NCBI GenBank assembly: GCA_003220195.1
Contig: QHRT01000017.1
Coordinates: 1 to 17,876, forward strand
Origin: Candidatus Rokuibacteriota bacterium
Lineage (GTDB): Bacteria; Methylomirabilota; Methylomirabilia; Rokubacteriales; CSP1-6
Direction of reading: 5' to 3'
Length of the DNA: 17,876 nucleotides
Shown here piece by piece: positions 13,277-17,876 of the stretch (its first letter is position 1; each line of letters opens with the position of its first letter). The position numbers were made by a program, and so were the translations under genes. The notes below the pieces were generated by a model. It was given only the letters and a program-made list of their open reading frames with translations, did no database searches and was not told the DNA's origin.

Positions 13277-13354
13277 GGTCGAGGAGCGCCACGGCTTTGC
13301 CGGGGCGCTGCCGAGCGTGGGGGGGTGTGGGGGGCCATGTCGGGGCCCCCCACC
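13277..13354 (+). repeat. Dispersed GC-palindromic repeat, copy 2 (short-loop form)
   Basis: A 78-bp copy of the element at 9340-9438, ending 27 bp before the start of the propeller gene. The inverted arms GTGGGGGGCC and GGCCCCCCAC enclose only ATGTCGG, so the RNA or single strand would form a very stable hairpin just upstream of the ribosome site. The G-rich left flank has two long G runs and might also form a quadruplex. Confidence 0.8.
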
Positions 13355-13381
13355 AAGAGAAGCGAAAGGAAGGAGCGCGCG

Positions 13382-14419
13382 ATGGCGACCAATGACAAAG
13401 CGTACGTGTACGTGGGCCTGGCGGGTGAGACGGCTCCGGGCCGTGTCGTGAAATCCGGCCTCTATCGAATGGCTGCGGACGGCGATCGATGGCAGCCGCT
13501 GACTCGAGGCCTTCCCGAGGCGCCGGCCATTCGGGCGATCATGACGCACCCGAAGGATCCCGCGACCGTGTACGTCGGGACGCAGCAGGGACCGTACCGC
13601 AGCACCGACCACGGGGAGCACTGGGAACGACTGCCGATCCGCGATCACGGCCTGCCGGTCTGGTCGCTCGCGTTCGACCCTCGCAACGCGAAGGTGATGT
13701 ACGCGGGGTACGAGAACTGCGAGGTGTTTCGCACCGACGACGGCGGCGACCACTGGGAGCAGCTCCCGGTGACCGTGCGCTTTCCGGAAATCACGGTGGC
13801 GCGCGGCGCGAATCCCGCGAAGCGCATCCTCGAGCTCACGGTCAATCCCGCCGACTCCGACGAGATCTACGGCGCCATCGAGGTCGGCGGCATCATCCGG
13901 AGCCTCGACGGCGGCGAGACCTGGGACAACATGAGCCACGGGCAATACCTGAACGACGACACCGTCGACATGCACGGCGTGCTCGTCGGACGCTGGCGTC
14001 CCGGGACCGTGTTCGCGATCGCGCGGGCCGGACTCTTCACCAGCACGAATCGCGGCGAGCACTGGACGACGGCCCGGCTGGAGGCGCTCAACGCGAAGGG
14101 ACAGACGTACTGCCGCGACATCCGGGAAGTCCCGGGTGATCCGAAGACGATGTGGATCGCCGCCGGCGCGAACTTTCAGAGCGACCTCGGTGCGCTGTTC
14201 AAGAGCGGGGACGGCGGCTCGACGTGGGCGCGCGCGGACATGGGCGTCAAGCCGCAGACCACGATGTTCGGCCTGGCCTTCGACGAGCGACAGCCCCGCC
14301 GCATGTTCTGTGCGACCACAGGCGGTGAGGTGTTCGCGAGCCAGGACGGCGGCGAGACGTGGGCCGATCGGCCCTTGCCCGATGGAGCCACCCAGGTCTA
14401 CGCGCTGGCGTGCGCCTGA
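13382..14419 (+). CDS. Asp-box (BNR-type) beta-propeller protein
   Basis: A 345-residue protein made of repeated blades, each with an S/T-x-D-x-G-x-x-W Asp-box: STDHGEHW, RTDDGGDHW, SLDGGETW, STNRGEHW, SGDGGSTW and SQDGGETW. The blades are separated by strands such as VYVGTQQG, VMYAGYENC and RMFCATTGG. This is the sialidase-like/sortilin VPS10-type propeller fold, but the sialidase arginine triad and the FRIP motif are not evident, so annotation as a sialidase would be unsafe. There is no signal peptide, which is unusual for Asp-box proteins, as most are secreted or periplasmic. The start at 13382 follows a good AAGGAGCG ribosome site; the open frame upstream to 13208 is mostly translated repeat. 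It closes the importer/esterase unit and is followed by a terminator, suggesting it acts on or binds the same substrate. Confidence 0.85.
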   Translation: MATNDKAYVYVGLAGETAPGRVVKSGLYRMAADGDRWQPLTRGLPEAPAIRAIMTHPKDPATVYVGTQQGPYRSTDHGEHWERLPIRDHGLPVWSLAFDPRNAKVMYAGYENCEVFRTDDGGDHWEQLPVTVRFPEITVARGANPAKRILELTVNPADSDEIYGAIEVGGIIRSLDGGETWDNMSHGQYLNDDTVDMHGVLVGRWRPGTVFAIARAGLFTSTNRGEHWTTARLEALNAKGQTYCRDIREVPGDPKTMWIAAGANFQSDLGALFKSGDGGSTWARADMGVKPQTTMFGLAFDERQPRRMFCATTGGEVFASQDGGETWADRPLPDGATQVYALACA

Positions 14420-14433
14420 CGCGACGTCGATGA

Positions 14434-14475
14434 GCCCGACCGGCAGAAGCTCCCGCCGGTCGGGTCGTTCTTGCT
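14434..14475 (+). terminator. Intrinsic terminator after the propeller gene
   Basis: A perfect 10-bp stem CCCGACCGGC (14435-14444) and GCCGGTCGGG (14455-14464) with a 10-nt loop is followed by TCGTTCTTG, a modest U-rich tail. It lies 15 bp after the stop of the propeller gene and probably ends the 8016-14419 transcription unit. Confidence 0.75.
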
Positions 14476-14529
14476 CCATCGCGCACTCGTGCAGAGAGCC
14501 CAGTCGCAGGCGACGAGCGCCGTCAGAAG

Positions 14530-14560
14530 TTGACAGTGGTGAAACGCCGCGTGCTAGAGT
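14530..14560 (+). promoter_or_regulatory. Candidate promoter with extended -10
   Basis: TTGACA (14530-14535) and TAGAGT (14555-14560), preceded by TGC as an extended -10, are separated by 19 nt, slightly long. If used, transcription would start near 14567, which would exclude the earliest GTG/TTG start codons of the gene that follows. Confidence 0.4.
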
Positions 14561-15063
14561 CCAGCATCGACACGCCGCACGAGAGGGATGGGGGGCTCGG
14601 TCTCGCCGTCGGCGAGGCGGAGCGAGCGAAGCGATCGCTGGTCATCGTTTCGCAGGATCAGCCAGTCCTCTACGAACACCTGAACCGGCAATTCGCGTAC
14701 GACCGGAGCGTCGTCGTCGTCGTGGATCGGCGGCGTGAGGCTGCCGGTCGGTCGGTCGCGCAGCTGCCCTGGCCCGAACGCCGACGCCCGCCCGGCCATG
14801 ACCAGGACGTCCGATTGCACTGGGTCGTCGTCGTGTCGGAGCGGCCTGACGTTCGCGTGCTAAGTGCCCCGGTTACCGCCAGCCCCGGCGCCGCGACCGT
14901 CGCCGGGCTTCACGAACAGATTCATGCCACCGAGCAAGAGATCTCACGGCTGCGCGATCACCTGGTCGAGCTGCGCCGGCAGCTCGGCCTGGCGGAACGA
15001 GCGGCCGAGCACCAGGCGGTGACCGCGCCCGAGCCATCGCGACACGCGAAGCGAGCGCGCTGA
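14530..15063 (+). CDS. Unnamed protein with C-terminal coiled coil
   Basis: Up to 177 residues; no function recognised. The core KRSLVIVSQDQPVLYEHLNR, followed by QFAYDRSVVVVVDRRRE, recalls short proteins seen in Rokubacteria-like and related genomes (pattern: LVIVARD...LYEYLKR.F......V.LDRR.GERR), often annotated only as hypothetical. It could be a receiver-like beta-alpha fold without the phosphorylation signature. Residues about 123-160 (LHEQIHATEQEISRLRDHLV...) form a predicted coiled coil, and the tail is basic. The start is unresolved: TTG 14530 and GTG 14536, 14539 and 14551 are in frame, but a candidate promoter overlaps them and the conserved core begins only near 14635. A frameshift near the 5' end is possible. 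It ends 6 bp before the Nudix gene, so the two are likely cotranscribed. Confidence 0.6.
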   Translation: MTVVKRRVLESSIDTPHERDGGLGLAVGEAERAKRSLVIVSQDQPVLYEHLNRQFAYDRSVVVVVDRRREAAGRSVAQLPWPERRRPPGHDQDVRLHWVVVVSERPDVRVLSAPVTASPGAATVAGLHEQIHATEQEISRLRDHLVELRRQLGLAERAAEHQAVTAPEPSRHAKRAR

Positions 15064-15069
15064 CGCGCG

Positions 15070-15702
15070 ATGGCCTCGTCGCCCACGCGTTTCGACGCTG
15101 ACTTTCGCGCCCGCGTGGCCACGCATCTGGCGACGTTCGAGCGGCGCGCGCTGGCGCTCGATGGCCGGCGCCCCGCGGCGGTCGCGTTCACGTTGCTCCC
15201 CGACGAGAAGCAGCGCGCGTGCTTCGTGCTCACCCGTCGCGCTGCGTCGCTCCGATCCCACGCGAAGCAGTGGGCGCTGCCGGGAGGACGGATCGATGGG
15301 CCGGAGACGGCGATCGAGGCGGCGCTCCGCGAGCTACGGGAAGAGGTGGGGCTCGACCTCGATCAGCAGGCGGTGCTCGGCGTCCTGGACGATTACGGCA
15401 CGCGCTCGGGCTTCGTGATCACGCCGGTGGTCGTCTGGGCCGGCGCGAACGCGGAGCCCGTGGCGAACCCGGCCGAAGTGGCGTCGGTCTATCGGGTGCC
15501 GCTCGACGACCTGGACCATCCGGACGTGCCGCGGACCATCTCCATTCCGGAGAGCGACCGGCCGGTGATCCAGGTCCCGATCCTGTCGACGCTGGTCCAC
15601 GCTCCGACGGCCGCGGTCCTCTACCAGGTACGTGAGGTGCTGCTTCACGGCCGCGCGACGCGCGTGGACCATTTCGAGCAGCCGGTCTGGGCCTGGCGCT
15701 AG
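15070..15702 (+). CDS. Nudix hydrolase, CoA-pyrophosphatase-like
   Basis: A 210-residue protein with a complete Nudix box: GRIDGPE, seven residues, then RELREEVGL (about residues 75-97), matching Gx5Ex7REUxEExGU. It will cleave a nucleoside diphosphate linked to another moiety in a metal-dependent way. The segment before the box, VLTRRAASLRSHAKQWALPGG, resembles the CoA pyrophosphatase (NUDT7/NudL) signature, LxTxRxxxLRxHxGQxxFPGG, but with Lys for Gly and LPGG for FPGG. CoA or acyl-CoA is thus a reasonable but unproven substrate. It has no signal peptide or membrane helix and is cytoplasmic. The ribosome site before ATG 15070 is weak. It converges on the aldolase gene, whose stop lies 23 bp away. 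Confidence 0.9.
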   Translation: MASSPTRFDADFRARVATHLATFERRALALDGRRPAAVAFTLLPDEKQRACFVLTRRAASLRSHAKQWALPGGRIDGPETAIEAALRELREEVGLDLDQQAVLGVLDDYGTRSGFVITPVVVWAGANAEPVANPAEVASVYRVPLDDLDHPDVPRTISIPESDRPVIQVPILSTLVHAPTAAVLYQVREVLLHGRATRVDHFEQPVWAWR

Positions 15703-15725
15703 AACCCCGGAGGGTGGCTTGCCCC

Positions 15726-16517
15726 TCAATACGCCGGGAGCTTGCCCGCTGTCACTCCGGTCTTTCTGACCGCAGCGACTTCGTCCGCCGCTTTCGCCGC
15801 CATGAACCGTGAATCGCTCGCCAGCGTGACGAACTGGTAGCCGATCGAGATCATCTTCAAGGCGTATGCGGCGGTCGCGTTGTGGATGCCGGCGGCGATG
15901 CCGCGTCTTTTGCACAACTCGACGATCCGCTGCTGGGCGTCCACGACCTCCGCATCGGTCTGATCGAGCCGGGGCTTGAGCCCGAGGGCGAGGCTCAGGT
16001 CCGACGGCCCCACGTACACCGCGTCGACGCCGGAGACGCGAAGGATTTCGTCCAGGTTCTTCACCGCTTCCGCGGTCTCGATCATCGGCATCACGATGAG
16101 CTCGTCGTTGGCGTGATCACCGTAGTCGCCGCCGGCGTAGATCGACGCCCGCACGGGTCCCCAGCTCCGGTAGCCCCGCGGCGGATATTTGCAGGCCTGC
16201 ACGAGGGCCTCGGCCTGCGCCGCGGTGTTGATCATGGGACAGATGATTCCGTAGGCCCCGGCGTCGAGCGTCTTCATCACGATGGCGGGGTCGTTCCAGG
16301 GCACGCGGGCGAGCGGCATCACGGGAGTCGTCGCGATCGCTTGCAGCATCGTCACGGCCGTCTGGTAGTCGACGACCCCGTGCTGCATGTCGACCGTCAA
16401 CGAATCGAAGCCCTGGTGCGCCATGACCTCGGCGGAGAACGCGCTCGGAATGGACAGCCATCCGTTCACCACGGCTTCGCCACGAGCCCAGACCGATCGA
16501 AGCGTGTTGGGTCGCAC
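15726..16517 (-). CDS. HpcH/HpaI-type class II aldolase (2-keto-3-deoxy acid aldolase family)
   Basis: A 263-residue TIM-barrel enzyme of the HpcH/HpaI aldolase/citrate lyase superfamily. It should split a 2-oxo-3-deoxy (or 4-hydroxy-2-oxo) acid into pyruvate and an aldehyde using a divalent metal. Visible signature positions are VDMQHGVVDYQ (the catalytic His loop), LARVPWNDP (substrate Arg), GAYGIICPMI, PMIETAEAV (metal Glu) and VYVGPSDLSLALG (metal Asp). The GTG at 16517 is chosen because AAAGGATCCATC precedes it and family similarity starts there; the open frame runs upstream to 17027 without homology. It could act on sugar-acid or aromatic breakdown products; the exact substrate is unknown. 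It is transcribed alone on the minus strand with its own candidate promoter. Confidence 0.92.
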   Translation of the reverse strand: MRPNTLRSVWARGEAVVNGWLSIPSAFSAEVMAHQGFDSLTVDMQHGVVDYQTAVTMLQAIATTPVMPLARVPWNDPAIVMKTLDAGAYGIICPMINTAAQAEALVQACKYPPRGYRSWGPVRASIYAGGDYGDHANDELIVMPMIETAEAVKNLDEILRVSGVDAVYVGPSDLSLALGLKPRLDQTDAEVVDAQQRIVELCKRRGIAAGIHNATAAYALKMISIGYQFVTLASDSRFMAAKAADEVAAVRKTGVTAGKLPAY

Positions 16518-16594
16518 GATGGATCCTTTCGGCGTCGGGCGATCGTCGCCGCGACGCGGGTCGATTGCTCCGGCGCTCTCCGCCGGGGCGAGCC

Positions 16595-16603
16595 AGTGTA
16601 GCA
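16595..16603 (-). promoter_or_regulatory. Candidate extended -10 promoter of the aldolase gene
   Basis: The minus strand reads TGCTACACT: TGC followed by TACACT (16600-16595), four of six matches to TATAAT. No good -35 is seen at the usual distance. The implied leader of about 70 nt holds a small hairpin (CCGGCG-CTCTC-CGCCGG on the plus strand). The motif resembles TGCTAGAGT at 14552-14560. Confidence 0.4.
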
Positions 16604-16692
16604 GGGAGGTCCATCGGCGTGGAAGGTACGGTTCTTGCCTCTTCCGCGTCCGGGACGTACGGGGCGAGCGATTCAAGGTCGAAGTGAGACGG

Positions 16693-16893
16693 ATGGATGA
16701 TCCTTGGCTCTGGCGCTGGGAGATCAAGGACGCGGTCCATGATGCCGTCGTGCAAAGCAGCTGGGAGCAAGAGTGGACGGCGTATCCGTCGCGGGAAGAA
16801 GCGTACTGCGCCGGTCGCGCCCGTCTCAGTGCCGCGATCGTCCCGGATCGGAGCGAGCGATTCGGGGAATGGAGGTTCGGCGCCAGCGATTGA
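16693..16893 (+). CDS. Small hypothetical protein, 66 residues
   Basis: The translation begins MDDPWLWRWEIKDAVHDAVV and contains SSWEQEWTAYPSREEAYCAG. It is rich in Trp and charged residues, without signal peptide or membrane helix. The W-R-W-E-I...W...W-x-A-Y...E-E-A-Y-x-A-G-R-x-R pattern looks like a folded single-domain protein, and I have the impression of similar small proteins in soil metagenomes, but cannot name a family. A good intrinsic terminator on the same strand lies 43 bp downstream, supporting expression. ATG 16693 has a weak ribosome site; a GTG at 16684 is an alternative start, and the frame stays open far upstream (antisense to the aldolase). Confidence 0.55.
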   Translation: MDDPWLWRWEIKDAVHDAVVQSSWEQEWTAYPSREEAYCAGRARLSAAIVPDRSERFGEWRFGASD

Positions 16894-16936
16894 AGCGGCC
16901 TCCGGCTGAGTAAACATGTTCTCAATTTGAGCGATC

Positions 16937-16960
16937 TCTTCCCGTGTGCGGGAAGATTTT
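16937..16960 (+). terminator. Intrinsic terminator after the 66-residue protein
   Basis: A perfect 8-bp stem TCTTCCCG/CGGGAAGA with a TGTG tetraloop, followed by TTTTG. The T-tract is on the plus strand only, so it serves the small gene ending at 16893. Confidence 0.75.
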
Positions 16961-17204
16961 GCTGCCCCGCGATCCTTGACGAGAGGAAGCTACGTCGCGT
17001 GAGGCGTGTCCGCCACGCGACGCTCACATAGGGGCTGTCGAGGACGCGCGCTCGTGCCGATGGTACTCACGCGTCCCGACGCCCCCGCCCGGCAGTCCGA
17101 TCTTACAAAGTCGTTTCTGGCATTGGCGTTGATGTACCCGTGCGCCGAGTGGACGCGAACGGAGACAGGAAGTTTTACCCGGTGCAATCGATGGAGGACA
17201 GCCG
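16961..17204 (+). other. Intergenic region before the lipoprotein gene, with a strong hairpin
   Basis: No gene is recognised here. A hairpin lies at 16993-17022: outer stem CGTCGCGT/ACGCGACG (8 bp) and inner stem GGCG/CGCC (4 bp) around a TGTC loop, with a two-base bulge. It lacks a T-tract on either strand, so it is not a classical terminator. A less GC-rich patch at 17100-17140 may hold the lipoprotein promoter, but I cannot assign boxes. A GGAGGA ribosome site lies just before 17205. Confidence 0.5.
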
Positions 17205-17852
17205 ATGAAAGCCGTCTACGCCGTGCTGGCAGCGACCATGTTCGCCGGATGCGCCACGGCGCCCGTACCCGGCAACGTGTACCGGGGAGAGGTGTGGACC
17301 TGGGACGAGCGTGACAGCACCGTGACGCTGCGAGAAGGGGCGGACATCTACCGGGTCCAGGTCACTCCTGACCAGGTCCGCAGATTGCGGATGCACGAGA
17401 CCGTGGCGGTGAGGGGCCAGCGCCTGGGGCCGAAGCCGATCCAGGTCCCGCGTGGACCCGTCGTCGCCTCGCAGACCACCGGCCGGATCGCATCCCTTGA
17501 TCCCGGGGGTGTCGTCGCCCTCGACACGCCGCAGGGGCGGCTCACTGTCTGGGTCACGCAGCCGGACACGGCGCGTTATTCCGCCGGCAAAGACGCTCGC
17601 GTTTCCATGAGCGTGCAGGCTGCTGATATCGTTCCCCAGGCCGCGGTCGGCGGCGGCCCGCAGCCCTCGGCGTCGGTCGCCAACGAGCCGGGGGATCACG
17701 CCGTCGTGACCGGTCGCGTGCTGAGCACGGATTCGCGCGGGCTGCTGACCGTCGAATCACCGCGAGGCCCGATCACCGTGTGGGTTCCGGACGTGACGCC
17801 GTATCCGGTCGGCTCGGCGGTGCAGGTGAGGACGGTCGTCCGCACGGATTGA
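17205..17852 (+). CDS. Predicted lipoprotein with three beta-rich repeats
   Basis: A 215-residue protein. The N-terminus MKAVYAVLAATMFAGCATAP is a lipoprotein signal with cleavage before C16, so it is likely anchored in a membrane and faces the periplasm. The mature part has three similar units of about 45-50 residues: VYRGEVWTWDERDSTVTL... (about 26-72), TTGRIASLDPGGVVALDT... (about 90-137) and VVTGRVLSTDSRGLLTVE... (about 166-212). Units 2 and 3 share the pattern G-R-[IV]-x-S...(V/L)...(T/S)P-(Q/R)-G-x-[LI]-T-V-W-V. Each looks like a small OB-like or SH3-like barrel. Function is unknown. The start is supported by GGAGGA seven bases before the ATG. It is followed by 24 bases to the window end with no feature seen. 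Confidence 0.82.
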   Translation: MKAVYAVLAATMFAGCATAPVPGNVYRGEVWTWDERDSTVTLREGADIYRVQVTPDQVRRLRMHETVAVRGQRLGPKPIQVPRGPVVASQTTGRIASLDPGGVVALDTPQGRLTVWVTQPDTARYSAGKDARVSMSVQAADIVPQAAVGGGPQPSASVANEPGDHAVVTGRVLSTDSRGLLTVESPRGPITVWVPDVTPYPVGSAVQVRTVVRTD

Positions 17853-17876
17853 ACGCCGGTCGCTGACGCGATCTCG

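Noticed and set aside
13208..13381. N-terminal extension of the propeller frame
   Set aside because: It is mostly translated repeat copy 2, and ATG 13382 has a good ribosome site.
16518..17027. N-terminal extension of the aldolase open frame
   Set aside because: The family starts at GTG 16517 with a ribosome site. The extension has no homology and lies opposite the 66-residue gene and its terminator.
1..17876. tRNA, rRNA, integrase, transposase or phage genes
   Set aside because: Read through on both strands; none was recognised.

Overview
The window is GC-rich (clearly above 60% by eye), with strong G/C third positions in the real genes, GTG as well as ATG starts, and no phage, IS, tRNA, rRNA or CRISPR signal. 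It looks like chromosome of an uncultured soil or subsurface bacterium. Gene content and style (Sec-dependent FdhA with an NrfD anchor, many orphan ABC importers, MASE1 hybrid kinases, short GC-palindromic repeats) would fit Rokubacteria/Methylomirabilota or a deltaproteobacterium-like lineage. That placement is an inference of low confidence.

Region 1 (1-4118, minus strand) is a membrane-bound formate dehydrogenase operon, fdhA-fdhB-nrfD, with nrfD cut by the window edge. The fdhA frame holds an in-frame TGA exactly where FdnG/FdoG carry selenocysteine, followed at the right distance by a SECIS-like hairpin with a GGTTT loop. The gene should therefore be read through this codon. It also has a second, unrelated break near 2440, where about 20 expected residues are missing and the frame changes: either a real lesion or an assembly error.

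Region 2 (4119-7923) holds a 52-codon remnant resembling the last repeat of a DUF1206 membrane protein (minus), then on the plus strand a DedA family membrane protein and a large hybrid histidine kinase (MASE1-GAF-HisKA-HATPase-REC). The N-terminus of the kinase is encoded by a 21-bp palindromic tandem repeat.

Region 3 (about 7940-14475, plus strand) reads as one catabolic transcription unit. It has a candidate promoter and operator, a Tat-exported carbohydrate-type solute-binding protein, two permeases, a CE7/AXE1 acetyl esterase, a translationally coupled esterase paralogue that has lost all three catalytic residues, an Asp-box beta-propeller protein without a signal peptide, and an intrinsic terminator. 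No ATPase gene is present. The likely role is uptake and intracellular deacetylation or processing of an acylated sugar compound; the substrate cannot be told from the sequence.

Region 4 (14476-17876) carries an unnamed small protein with a C-terminal coiled coil, a Nudix hydrolase, a convergent HpcH/HpaI-type class II aldolase (minus), a 66-residue small protein followed by a good intrinsic terminator, a region with a strong hairpin, and a lipoprotein built of three similar beta-rich repeats.

Two copies of a dispersed GC-palindromic repeat (9340-9438 and 13277-13354) sit at the 5' ends of genes. They differ mainly by a 21-bp loop insertion that resembles the tandem unit at the start of the kinase gene.
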